Positions 15,201-23,118 of a stretch of 45,369 nucleotides of DNA are shown piece after piece. The notes beneath the pieces are model-generated. The model was not told the origin of the DNA. It worked only from the letters and a program-made list of their open reading frames with translations, and did no database searches. Source of the stretch: Mediterraneibacter catenae (GTDB taxonomy: Bacteria; Bacillota; Clostridia; Lachnospirales; Lachnospiraceae); the NCBI RefSeq assembly GCF_008691045.1, contig NZ_VMSO01000021.1:1-45369 (forward strand), read 5' to 3'. The position numbers and the translations under genes were made by a program. Positions within the stretch are counted from its first letter, which is position 1. Every line of letters begins with the position of its first letter.

Positions 15201-15974
15201 TTATTTCTCGCTCTGCACCGGTGCGGACGCTTCGCGGAATTCTGTCGTAAACGACGGATCATAGAGCTTTGAGCGGTCGTATTCGCTGCCCAGGATCCTT
15301 CCCACTACGATGAGCGCTGTCTTTGTCACATTTTCCTTTTCCGCAGTTTCCGCAAGTTTTTTTATCGTACAACGCATTACTTTCTCCTCAGGCCATGTCG
15401 CCTTGTAGACAATGGCTGCCGGTGTGTCCGCCGCGTAGCCTCCGCGGATCAGTTCCTCAGAAAGTTCTTTGAGCATCCCCGTACTCAGAAAGATCACCAT
15501 CGTCGCCTGATGCGCGGCAAAGCTTCGGATCGATTCCCTGTCCGGAACCGGCGTACGTCCCGCCATTCTTGTGATCACTACGGACTGGGAGACGCCGGGG
15601 AGCGTGTATTCAGCTCCCAGAGCGGCTGCCGCCCCGCAGAACGAACTCACTCCCGGGCATACTTCATAGGGGATATTCTCTTTCTCCAGCTCATCCATCT
15701 GCTCCCGGATAGCTCCGTACAGACAGGGATCCCCTGTATGGAGACGGACAACTTTTTTCCCTGCCCGTTCCCCGGCAGTCATGACCTCCATCACTTCTTC
15801 CAGTGTCATCTTTGCACTGTTATAGATCTCACAGTTCTCTCTGCACATTGACAGAAGCCCCGGATTGACAAGTGATCCGGCGTAAACCACGATGTCGGCC
15901 TCTCTCAGGAGATTCTGCCCGCGCACCGTGATCAGATCTTCAGCTCCCGGTCCTGCTCCTACAAATGTGATCAT
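15201..15974 (-). CDS. cbiF: Cobalt-precorrin-4 C11-methyltransferase
   Basis: A 257-residue corrin methylase that uses SAM to methylate C11. It begins ITFVGAGPGAEDLITVRG, then VVYAGSLVNPGLL, VRLHTGDPCLYGAIREQMD and EVCPGVSSFCGAAAALGAEYTLP, all diagnostic of CbiF/CobM, and the C-terminal KTALIVVGRIL. It overlaps cbiL by 4 bases and is followed by cbiH after 37 bases. The length is normal. Confidence 0.96.
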   Translation of the reverse strand: MITFVGAGPGAEDLITVRGQNLLREADIVVYAGSLVNPGLLSMCRENCEIYNSAKMTLEEVMEVMTAGERAGKKVVRLHTGDPCLYGAIREQMDELEKENIPYEVCPGVSSFCGAAAALGAEYTLPGVSQSVVITRMAGRTPVPDRESIRSFAAHQATMVIFLSTGMLKELSEELIRGGYAADTPAAIVYKATWPEEKVMRCTIKKLAETAEKENVTKTALIVVGRILGSEYDRSKLYDPSFTTEFREASAPVQSEK

Positions 15975-16738
15975 CTTTCTCTTCCTCCTGTCTGCTTTTC
16001 TTTTACCACGAGCAGAGAATAATACCCCGCCTGTTCCGGGATCTCCTGTGCTCCGGAATAGATCTTCTCATTCTTCATCCCGCAGTTTTCCACCATCACC
16101 GCGTCAATTTCCTTCTCTCCCAGCAGACGCTTTACTTCGCCCATCTTTCTGCCCGCTTTCATGAGTACTTTCGTCCCCGGCAGATTCAGGCTTTCTTCAA
16201 TGTCATAGGATGCCGGAAGCACATGGAGCTCCTGACGGTTCTCAACGAGCGGGATATCCATACGCGCCGCCGCCGCACAGAACGACGGAATGCCCGGTAT
16301 GATCTGCGTAGTATACCCTGCGCGTTTCAGGCGCTTGTGTACATACATGCATGTAGAATATACTGTGGGATCCCCCAGAGTGAGAAAGACTACGTTTTTA
16401 TCTTCATCCAGCAGTTTTGCGACCGCCGCCGCATCCTGGTCATGGATTGCTTTCAGTCTTTCCTTCTCTTTGATCATAGGCATCGGGAGATAGATCCTGT
16501 CCTTTTCTGTCGTCTCAGGCGATGCACCTGCCGCGATCTGATAAGCCACGCACCGCTCCAGATAAGCCGCATTTCTCCCGTCTTCGCTTCCTGCCTGCTC
16601 ATACACCGGCGCCACCAGCGTACTGTCTGACACAGGTATGGCGATCACGCTGCACTCTTCTATCGCGCGGACCGCCTTTAATGTCATAAGCTCCGGATCT
16701 CCCGGGCCGACACCTGCTCCTGTAAATATTCCGCTCAT
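15971..16738 (-). CDS. cbiL: Cobalt-precorrin-2 C20-methyltransferase
   Basis: A 255-residue methylase that adds the C20 methyl to cobalt-precorrin-2, the first dedicated corrin step. It carries FTGAGVGPGDPELMTLKAVR at the start, FLTLGDPTVYSTCMYVHKRL, and IIPGIPSFCAAAARMDIPL, followed by a variable C-terminal region (KVLMKAGRKM). Overlaps of 4 bases on both sides (with cbiD and cbiF) show tight coupling. Confidence 0.95.
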   Translation of the reverse strand: MSGIFTGAGVGPGDPELMTLKAVRAIEECSVIAIPVSDSTLVAPVYEQAGSEDGRNAAYLERCVAYQIAAGASPETTEKDRIYLPMPMIKEKERLKAIHDQDAAAVAKLLDEDKNVVFLTLGDPTVYSTCMYVHKRLKRAGYTTQIIPGIPSFCAAAARMDIPLVENRQELHVLPASYDIEESLNLPGTKVLMKAGRKMGEVKRLLGEKEIDAVMVENCGMKNEKIYSGAQEIPEQAGYYSLLVVKEKQTGGRER

Positions 16739-17886
16739 TGCTGTCTCCTCTCTATTTTCTCTGACAATCGGGCTGCATTCTCTGTCTGCCCCAGTATCCC
16801 CTCTTCACTGGAAAATACAACCGCTCCGATCTCCAGCTCTTCTCCGGCTCTCTGTCTCAGGTAAAAGCTGATCCTTTCTGTCACCGTTTTCATCACATCC
16901 TGAAGCAGACCTTTTTTCTTCAATATCCGAACTGCTTCTGTCGTATTCAGACAGGCCATGACCGCTTTCACCGTGTCAGCGTCCGCTCCTGCCATGGCCG
17001 CGTGGGACGCGAATACTTCCATCCTGCAGTCTGCCTGTCTGGAGTGGGTATTCATGACTCCTGCGGCAAGCTTGATAAACTTCCCCACATGACCGATCAG
17101 AAGCAGCCCTTTCATCCCCAGCAGTCTGGCGTCATCGATTGTCTCTCCCACATAGTTACTGCACTTCACTGCAAGATCCGGGTCGATTCCCATACTCTCT
17201 GTCAGGAAATCAATGCCGTAATTTCCCGGAACGGCATAGCAGTATGCGCATCCGCTCTCGTGCAGCATCTTCATTTCCAGATAGATCGTATCTGTGAGGG
17301 CTTTCTCACTCATAGGTTCCACGATTCCTGATGTGCCGAGCACGGACAGTCCGCCCGTGATACCGAGTCTGGGATTAAATGTCTTCTTCGCCGTCTCTTC
17401 CCCGCCGGGAATTGAGATGAGCACCTTCACCCCTCCGCAGTATCCGTATTTTCTGCACACGCCTTCCACTTCTTCAGCTATCATCTTTCTTGGCACTTTG
17501 TTGATCGCCGCCTGACCGATCTTCTGTTCCAGGCCTGGCTTTGTCACCCGCCCGACTCCGGCGCCTCCGTCCAGTAAGATCTGATCTCCTCCGCACCGCT
17601 CCACTTTTGCGAAAACAAGCAGACCGTCCGTCACATCGGGATCATCGCCGCTGTATTTTCTCACCGCGCACTCGGTATATTCCGGCGTCTGCGTGACGCA
17701 CTCCACATCCAGATACAGCTCGATCCCTTTCGGCGTCATAAGTCTTACCTGCCTTATCTCCTCTCCGGCAAAGAGCATCTGCGCCGCCGCCTTTGCTGCC
17801 GCCGCGGCGCAGCTCCCCGTTGTCCATCCGTAACGCAGACCGGATCTTGTCCTGCCGATTTCCCTGCTGACGATATCCTTATCCAT
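16735..17886 (-). CDS. cbiD: Cobalt-precorrin-5B C1-methyltransferase
   Basis: A 383-residue enzyme of the anaerobic pathway that methylates C1 after ring opening by CbiG. Diagnostic segments are LRYGWTTGSCAAAAAKAAAQ near residue 18, SGDDPDVTDG, GGAGVGRVTKPGL at ~110, GISGGLSVLGTSGIVEPMSE-like text (here GITGGLSVLGTSG) and the C-terminal LLIGHVGKFIKLAAGVMNTHS (in part). It lacks the corrin methylase fold, as expected. It sits 60 bases downstream of bcp. Confidence 0.95.
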   Translation of the reverse strand: MDKDIVSREIGRTRSGLRYGWTTGSCAAAAAKAAAQMLFAGEEIRQVRLMTPKGIELYLDVECVTQTPEYTECAVRKYSGDDPDVTDGLLVFAKVERCGGDQILLDGGAGVGRVTKPGLEQKIGQAAINKVPRKMIAEEVEGVCRKYGYCGGVKVLISIPGGEETAKKTFNPRLGITGGLSVLGTSGIVEPMSEKALTDTIYLEMKMLHESGCAYCYAVPGNYGIDFLTESMGIDPDLAVKCSNYVGETIDDARLLGMKGLLLIGHVGKFIKLAAGVMNTHSRQADCRMEVFASHAAMAGADADTVKAVMACLNTTEAVRILKKKGLLQDVMKTVTERISFYLRQRAGEELEIGAVVFSSEEGILGQTENAARLSEKIERRQQ

Positions 17887-17946
17887 GCCGAGATGTCTCC
17901 CTCTTTCTCTTTCTTGTCAGCGTCATTTACAAAAACGTGCTGCTTC

Positions 17947-18399
17947 CTATAATTCTCCCAGCATCTGCGCCGGATTATCTGCCGCCTTTACTTTCCCGAA
18001 AGCCTTGACGATCACGCCCTCCTCATCGATCAGATAAGTGGTCCGCACAACGCCCATTGTTTTCCTGCCGTACATATTCTTCTCTTTCCACACGTCATAA
18101 TCCTGGATGCACGTAAGCTCCGTGTCTGAGAGCAGCGTGAACGGAAGTCCGTATTTTTCCTCAAATTTCTTATGCGAGGCCACGCTGTCTTTGCTCACTC
18201 CCAGTACGACCGCCCCCTTCTCCGCGAACTGCGGATACAGCTCTCCAAATCCGCACGCCTGCTTCGTACATCCCGGTGTATTGTCCTTCGGATAAAAATA
18301 GAGGATCACCTTTTTCCCTCTGTACTCCTCGAGTGTATGCATAGTTCCATTCTGATCCGGCAGTTCAAATGCCGGTGCTTTTGTTCCCGCTTCTAACAT
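17947..18399 (-). CDS. bcp: Thiol peroxidase of the Bcp/PrxQ type
   Basis: A 150-residue peroxiredoxin that reduces hydrogen peroxide and organic hydroperoxides with thioredoxin. The peroxidatic Cys is in YFYPKDNTPGCTKQACGF, with the resolving Cys five residues later as in PrxQ proteins; YKGKKVILYF-like start (EYRGKKVILYF) and VRTTYLIDEEGVI also fit. The gene lies inside the cobalamin operon on the same strand, 43 bases after cbiK and 60 before cbiD, with no terminator seen on either side, so it is probably co-transcribed. This position is unusual; it may protect the oxygen-sensitive cobalt(I) intermediates, which is inference. Confidence 0.93.
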   Translation of the reverse strand: MLEAGTKAPAFELPDQNGTMHTLEEYRGKKVILYFYPKDNTPGCTKQACGFGELYPQFAEKGAVVLGVSKDSVASHKKFEEKYGLPFTLLSDTELTCIQDYDVWKEKNMYGRKTMGVVRTTYLIDEEGVIVKAFGKVKAADNPAQMLGEL

Positions 18400-18442
18400 A
18401 TTCGTCTCCTTTCCTGCGTCTGCGCTCTGTCAGTCCTGTTCT

Positions 18443-19213
18443 TTATTCCATCGTCTCTTCGATATGATCCAGAAAAATCCTGCGGATTCCGTCGAATTCA
18501 CCAAGTCCTTTCATGATGATACGCACGTCATAACCTTCATCTTCAAGCTGGCTCTTCCATGAATCATCTTCTCCTGCCATGTCATTTTTTGCGTGGTCTC
18601 CCGCAACAAGCATGAACGGCATAAGAGCAACCTTTTTCTTCTCTGCGATCTCCAGTTTCGCCATCACGTTTTTCAGCTCCGGAAAACTCTCTACAGTTCC
18701 CACTAATACCTGATTGTATCCGAGTGCATGGAAAGTATATTCCAGCGTCGGGTATGCCGAGTTGGCATGATGGTCCGTGCCGTGCCCCATAAATACAAGC
18801 ATCTCATCTTCGTCAAGCTCTGTCTCCGACATGACAGCGTGAATGGATTTCTTATAATCATCCACACTGCTCAGGAGAGGTTTCCCCACCCGTATCCGCT
18901 TAAACAGTGACATATTCTCCATCAGGTCTTCCATCATCCGGTCGTTCTCTATGCCGTTTATGATATGGGTCGGCTGAACGATCACATCCTCGATACCGTC
19001 GGCGGCCATGCGCTTTACCGCTTCCTTCACTGTATCAACTTCCATAACACCCGTGCGCTTCAGTTTGCGGATGATCATGCGGCTCGTAAACGCCCGGTAC
19101 ACACGACAGTCAACAAATTTTTCCGCGATTTCTCTTTCAATGACGTCGATCGTCTTCTCCATTGTATCGAGATGGCTCGTCCCGAAACTCACTACAAGAA
19201 TTCCTTTCTTCAT
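18443..19213 (-). CDS. cbiK: Sirohydrochlorin cobaltochelatase
   Basis: A 256-residue class II chelatase that inserts Co(II) into sirohydrochlorin, the entry to the anaerobic branch. It shows KGILVVSFGTSHLDTMEKTID at the start, QPTHIINGIENDRM, then MGHGTDHHANSAYPTLEY with the metal-site histidines, and MLVAGDHAKNDMAGEDDSW near the C-terminus. No signal peptide is seen. The start at 19213 follows the common family start; an earlier ATG (19237) is possible. The 103-base gap before it (from cbiO) holds a stem without U-run and an AT-rich stretch, so an internal promoter cannot be excluded. Confidence 0.93.
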   Translation of the reverse strand: MKKGILVVSFGTSHLDTMEKTIDVIEREIAEKFVDCRVYRAFTSRMIIRKLKRTGVMEVDTVKEAVKRMAADGIEDVIVQPTHIINGIENDRMMEDLMENMSLFKRIRVGKPLLSSVDDYKKSIHAVMSETELDEDEMLVFMGHGTDHHANSAYPTLEYTFHALGYNQVLVGTVESFPELKNVMAKLEIAEKKKVALMPFMLVAGDHAKNDMAGEDDSWKSQLEDEGYDVRIIMKGLGEFDGIRRIFLDHIEETME

Positions 19214-19316
19214 CTTCCATATTCCTTTCCTGTACACATTTTATATCTTTTCTATATAATTATCGGGCACATTTTCTGATGCTGTACTGTTTTTTAACAG
19301 CCGCATCGCTCAGACC

Positions 19317-20156
19317 TTACAGGATTTCTACAAGACCGTCCACATTTCTGGGCGGAACCGCTTCTCCTGATAACAGCCCCTTTTCCCTGAGGCGTTCATA
19401 TATCCTAAGTACGGCAGGTACTTCCAGGCCTGCCTCAGTAAGCGCCGTCCGATCGGCGCACACCTCAGCAGGCGCCCCCTGTCGGATCACTTTTCCCTCT
19501 TGCATGAGGACAATCTCATCTGCCCAGGCATAAGCGTAGTCAATATCATGGGTAGCCATCAGTACGGTTATCCCCTTATCCGTCAGACCGTCAATGATCT
19601 CCTGTACTTTTTTCGTATGTTTCGGATCAAGCGCTGCCGCAGGCTCATCAAGAATCATCACTTCAGGATGCATTACAAGAATATCGGCGATAGCAACCTG
19701 TTTCTTCTGTCCGCCACTCAAAGCATGAGCGGGCCGGTCCTGAAACGGAGTGATTTCCAGTTCTTCTATCACACTTTCCACTTCTCTTCGTGCGGTGCTC
19801 TCATCCACCCCCAGATTTAATATCCCGAATGAAATTTCCTCATATACGCTGGCAGAAAAAAGCTGGTCGTCCGGTTCCTGAAACACAATTCCCACTTTAC
19901 TTCTCACCGCCAGCAGGCCTTTTCTCGTATATTCGATCGGCTCACCCTCAATACATATCCTTCCATCTTCAGGTTTTCTTATCCCGTTCAGGCAGAGAAA
20001 GAAAGTAGACTTCCCCGAACCATTTCCGCCCATAAATGCAACTTTCGTTCCGCGGCGTATTCTAAGATTCAGGCCATCGAGTGCTCTCTTTGTATTCCCA
20101 TCATAAGTGTAAGAGACATTCTGCGCCTCTATTACCCAATCTTCTTCTCGTTTCAT
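19317..20156 (-). CDS. cbiO: Cobalt ECF transporter ATPase CbiO
   Basis: A 279-residue ABC ATPase that powers the CbiMNQO cobalt importer. Walker A is FMGGNGSGKSTFF (~residue 45), the Q-loop is VFQEPDDQLFSASVYEE, the signature is HALSGGQKKQVAIA, and Walker B is VMILDEPAAALD, followed by the switch His in MATHDIDYA. The C-terminal ~60 residues match the CbiO extension. The start at 20156 has GGAG nine bases upstream; the frame extends left to 20234 without a site. It follows cbiQ after 102 bases in which I see no gene. Confidence 0.94.
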   Translation of the reverse strand: MKREEDWVIEAQNVSYTYDGNTKRALDGLNLRIRRGTKVAFMGGNGSGKSTFFLCLNGIRKPEDGRICIEGEPIEYTRKGLLAVRSKVGIVFQEPDDQLFSASVYEEISFGILNLGVDESTARREVESVIEELEITPFQDRPAHALSGGQKKQVAIADILVMHPEVMILDEPAAALDPKHTKKVQEIIDGLTDKGITVLMATHDIDYAYAWADEIVLMQEGKVIRQGAPAEVCADRTALTEAGLEVPAVLRIYERLREKGLLSGEAVPPRNVDGLVEIL

Positions 20157-20258
20157 CTCATTATACTCCATGTTTTTGCATTCATCCACATTAGCTCCCG
20201 CAGCCCGGAAACACCGGAACTCTCTGAGCACCATCGCCCAGGCAGCCGCACTGCAGGA

Positions 20259-21023
20259 TCATAAACAGAACCACACTGCAATCAGAACCGCTTCGTACAG
20301 AACGATCATTACAACTTCCCCCACTCTCACCGGCTGTTCCCTGGACAGTACCTGTATGCGTCCGTCATAACATCTGGACTCCATAGCATCATAAAGCGCA
20401 TTTGAGCGTTTCAACGACAGGATAAAAAGTGATGTCCCCAGTGCTCCGAACGATCGTACTCTTGTTTTGAAATCCCGGTTACCGAGACGGGACTGCTGCG
20501 AGATCATGATTGAGGACGCCGTCTCAAACAAGACAAAAATAAAACGATAGATCAGCAGCATCAATTCGATCAAAAGAGACGGCAGACGCAATTTCCTGCA
20601 TGCCCCGAGTATATCTGTCATGACAGTATTGAGCGACAGAAAATACAGACAGGTCACAGCTGCAAGTGCTGTCGCACACAGCTTCCATCCCTGATATAAC
20701 CCGTTCCGGCTTCCTGTGATATACCATTCTCCCACAGAAAATGCGAAGGCATCCAGAGGCATTTTTGATATATTTATCATGATCGCCGCAGTGCCCGCCG
20801 CCAGAAACGCAAGCGGGATTGTAAGCAGCTTTATATAGCGGAAAAGGGGGATCCCCCCCTTTCCTACTATCAGAATTCCATTTACAGTAAATACCAGTAC
20901 AGCCACTTTTACTGATCGGCTTAAGATGCATAATACAAGAGTCAGCACGGCATACACAAGCTTCTCTGATGCATTTATATATCTTAATTTTGACTGGTAG
21001 CTCAGTTTGTCAATAAGGAGCAT
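20259..21023 (-). CDS. cbiQ: Cobalt ECF transporter transmembrane protein CbiQ
   Basis: A 254-residue membrane protein with about five to six helices, the T-component that couples the CbiO ATPase to the CbiM substrate-binding part. It starts LLIDKLSYQSKLRYINASEKLVYAV-like (IDxxAYxNKLRxxxPxEK pattern) and contains the cytoplasmic coupling motif around AMESRCYDGRI near residue 213, matching the second A-R-G type signature (xMxxRGY/xG). It overlaps cbiN by 14 bases. Confidence 0.93.
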   Translation of the reverse strand: MLLIDKLSYQSKLRYINASEKLVYAVLTLVLCILSRSVKVAVLVFTVNGILIVGKGGIPLFRYIKLLTIPLAFLAAGTAAIMINISKMPLDAFAFSVGEWYITGSRNGLYQGWKLCATALAAVTCLYFLSLNTVMTDILGACRKLRLPSLLIELMLLIYRFIFVLFETASSIMISQQSRLGNRDFKTRVRSFGALGTSLFILSLKRSNALYDAMESRCYDGRIQVLSREQPVRVGEVVMIVLYEAVLIAVWFCL

Positions 21024-21339
21024 CTTCTTCTCCTGTCTTCTTCATCCATTTTCTTCGTTCAACAAAACGTCCCATGAAGAACGCGATCACTCCCACGCCT
21101 ATACCGGTCTGTACACAGAAAAGCAGACTTTCCAGTTCTCCCGGAAGCTCTCCGCCCAGTGCTGTCTCAAGCACAGGTGTAAACCACGGTTCATATTCCC
21201 CATGTATTTCCTCGACCATCATGCTCCCTGCATCATCTGAGCCCCCAAACTCTGCTCCTCTTAAGGCCGCTACCGGTATAACAGCGATCAGGACAGCAAG
21301 GGCGAGCAGTATGATAACTGTTTTCGTGTTCTTTGACAT
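21010..21339 (-). CDS. cbiN: Cobalt ECF transporter accessory protein CbiN
   Basis: A 109-residue protein with two membrane helices (residues ~7-27 and ~75-92) flanking an extracytoplasmic loop. The loop contains IHGEYEPWFTPVLE and GELPGELESLLFCVQTGIG, which is the CbiN signature (YEPWF and GEIESLLF). CbiN binds CbiM and helps load Co(II). It lies 5 bases after cbiM. Confidence 0.92.
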   Translation of the reverse strand: MSKNTKTVIILLALAVLIAVIPVAALRGAEFGGSDDAGSMMVEEIHGEYEPWFTPVLETALGGELPGELESLLFCVQTGIGVGVIAFFMGRFVERRKWMKKTGEEDAPY

Positions 21340-21344
21340 AACGT

Positions 21345-22100
21345 TTACGCCTCCTTTTCCCTGCTTAAGAATCCGATACTCTTAAGCTCCGGTTTTGCAT
21401 ATGTCTCAAGTCCGATCATAATGACAACCGTAAGGATCCCCTCGATCACTGCCAGAGGAAGCTGCGTCGGCGCGAACACGCCGAGGAACTTCACTGCGGA
21501 CGCCGCCACTCCGCCCGCTTCCGACGGGTAGGCCAGGGCAAGCTGTATACTTGTAACACAATATGTGAAAACATCTCCCATAAATGCCGCCAGAAAGACA
21601 CCTGCTCTACGGTTGACTTTCATGGAACAGCATAATTTATATATTCCAAAAGAAATAAGTGGTCCTGCGATTGCCATGGAAAATGTATTTGCTCCCAGAG
21701 TGGTCAGCCCGCCATGTGCGAGCAGTACGGCCTGGAAGATAAGGACAATGATCCCCAGTACACTGACTGAGGCAGGTCCGAACAGGATCGCTCCGAGCCC
21801 CGTACCCGTCATATGGGAGCAGCTTCCTGTCACGGACGGAATCTTCAGTGATGAGATCACGAAAATAAATGCTCCTGACATGGCAATCAGCGTCATATTC
21901 CTTCTGTTTTCTTTTACTTTGTTCCTAAGTGAAATGAATCCTGCGATCAGAAACGGCAGGCAGACGACTCCCCATGCCACGCAGTAACCTGCCGGCAGGT
22001 AGCCTTCCATGATGTGCATCGCATTGGATGCAGGTGCGATCGCAAACATCGCAACAAATACGATGTAAGCACGCAGTAAGATTTTCTGTTTTTTTGGCAT
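21345..22100 (-). CDS. cbiM: Cobalt ECF transporter substrate-binding protein CbiM
   Basis: A 251-residue membrane protein with a cleavable N-terminal signal (MPKKQKILLRAYIVFVAMFA then ..APASNA) followed by MHIMEGYLP, the conserved N-terminus whose new amino group and His residues bind Co(II). GSCSHMTGTGLGAILFGP and GGLTTLGANTFSMAIAGPL are further CbiM marks. The start at 22100 has AAAGGAGAG upstream; the frame reaches back into the riboswitch, so the longer start is rejected. It is the first gene after the riboswitch. Confidence 0.95.
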   Translation of the reverse strand: MPKKQKILLRAYIVFVAMFAIAPASNAMHIMEGYLPAGYCVAWGVVCLPFLIAGFISLRNKVKENRRNMTLIAMSGAFIFVISSLKIPSVTGSCSHMTGTGLGAILFGPASVSVLGIIVLIFQAVLLAHGGLTTLGANTFSMAIAGPLISFGIYKLCCSMKVNRRAGVFLAAFMGDVFTYCVTSIQLALAYPSEAGGVAASAVKFLGVFAPTQLPLAVIEGILTVVIMIGLETYAKPELKSIGFLSREKEA

Positions 22101-22149
22101 TTTTTCTCTCCTTTTGATCATATTCCCGTAATCCCCAGATCCATTTAAA

Positions 22150-22340
22150 AGCGAATATTCTGACTTAGGTATCATCGCATATGTCTCTGCCTTCCCGGAA
22201 CATAAGTTCCAGTGACGTTTCTAATGAGACACCGCTCCTCCAATACAGCAACGGGTATTGTGCAGGATTCTCACCTGACTTCCTCGCAGCCTGCTCATCC
22301 GACAGCGCAGAGGCTGTCATATTTCTGTCTGAGACAGACT
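22150..22340 (-). ncRNA. Cobalamin riboswitch
   Basis: The minus-strand leader of cbiM matches the cobalamin riboswitch core in order: GGTGAGAATCC and GCACAATACCCG, CTGTATTGG, GTCACTGG, then GGGAAGGC, CGATGATACCTAAGTCAG. These correspond to the receptor helices and the conserved B12-box region; the 5' side also holds a TCTGTC-TCA-GACAGA hairpin. AdoCbl binding should reduce expression of cbiM and the genes behind it. I see no terminator stem with U-run between the core and the AAAGGAGAG site, so translational control is more likely. Exact ends and its promoter are uncertain; a weak GTGAAA-N17-TTAAAA lies upstream. Confidence 0.88.
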
Positions 22341-22404
22341 GTGTCTTTTAAATGTATGCCGGACCTGGTTTCACACGGCGCTGCCGGAAAATGCAGCCTC
22401 CCTG

Positions 22405-22932
22405 CTAGTACTCGATCCCTCGCCTTGCCCGGATTCCCCGGTCAAAGGGATGCTTTACCTTGCAGATCTCTGACACATAGTCTGCCAGCTCCACAAGCCT
22501 GTCATCCGGATTCCGCCCTGTCAGGACGACCTCCAGATCTTTTGGTTTTTCCCTCAGAAATGAAATCGCCGCTTCCGGTTCGATCAGTCCGTAATTGTAC
22601 GCCGCCATGAACTCGTCCATAACAAGGACACCATAATCACCTGTGCCTGTTTTCTCCAGGATGTTGAGCCACAGACCGCCGTACAGCTGCCCGGCTTCCT
22701 CCTTCTCATATTCTGAGAGTGTACTGTAAAAACCGTATGATCTTTCCAGATGGATGACTTCGATCCCGGGAATTTCATCAAGAATCCTGAGTTCTCCGGA
22801 GTCCTCATTCTTAAGGAACCGTGTAAAAAGAACTTTGACTCCGCATCCCGCTGCCCGAACGGCAAGCCCGACGGCTGCCGATGTTTTTCCTTTTCCGTCT
22901 CCGCAGTATATGTGAATCAGTCCCTGGGTCAT
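22405..22932 (-). CDS. cobO: Corrinoid adenosyltransferase (CobO/BtuR type)
   Basis: A 175-residue enzyme that transfers the adenosyl group from ATP to Co(I) corrinoid. It has the P-loop IYCGDGKGKTSAAVGLAVRA (residues ~8-27), VLVMDEFMAAYNYGL and a conserved VLTGRNPDDRLVELADYVSE near the end; the C-terminus GIRARRGIEY fits the family. It lies before the riboswitch in transcription order and has its own promoter, so its expression need not follow the cbi genes. Confidence 0.94.
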   Translation of the reverse strand: MTQGLIHIYCGDGKGKTSAAVGLAVRAAGCGVKVLFTRFLKNEDSGELRILDEIPGIEVIHLERSYGFYSTLSEYEKEEAGQLYGGLWLNILEKTGTGDYGVLVMDEFMAAYNYGLIEPEAAISFLREKPKDLEVVLTGRNPDDRLVELADYVSEICKVKHPFDRGIRARRGIEY

Positions 22933-22962
22933 CTCGTTCTTCCTCTCTGTAAAGTCTTATTC

Positions 22963-22991
22963 ATTTTAGCACAGAGGAGAATGTCTGACAA
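22963..22991 (-). promoter_or_regulatory. Promoter of cobO
   Basis: -35 TTGTCA (22986-22991), 17-base spacer and -10 TAAAAT (22963-22968) on the minus strand, about 30 bases upstream of the cobO start. No riboswitch is present between this promoter and cobO. Confidence 0.6.
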
Positions 22992-23018
22992 GACTTCCGC
23001 CCGAACTGTTATTGATCG

Positions 23019-23072
23019 GATGCCCGCCCGTGCAAGCACGGCGGTCGCCCTCCGGGCGTATCGTGCAAAAAA
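23019..23072. repeat. 54-bp dispersed repeat, copy A
   Basis: This 54-base block is 48/54 identical to 40661-40714; all six differences are transitions. It contains the hairpins CGTGC-AA-GCACG and GCCC-TCC-GGGC, ends in an A-run and abuts the terminator of the NlpC/P60 gene, as copy B abuts the efp terminator. Confidence 0.7.
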
Positions 23073-23095
23073 ATCCTGCGGCAAAAGCCGCAGGA
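23067..23095 (-). terminator. Terminator of the first NlpC/P60 gene
   Basis: TCCTGCGGC (23074-23082) pairs with GCCGCAGGA (23087-23095) around an AAAA loop. On the minus strand it is followed by seven T residues (23073-23067). It lies 23 bases after the stop codon. Confidence 0.85.
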
Positions 23096-23118
23096 CTTAA
23101 TTTCCTAACTATATTCTT

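Noticed and set aside
13150..17886. Possible hidden cbiG between the methylase genes
   Set aside because: All junctions from cbiD to cbiA are overlaps or gaps under 40 bases, so there is no room for a gene.
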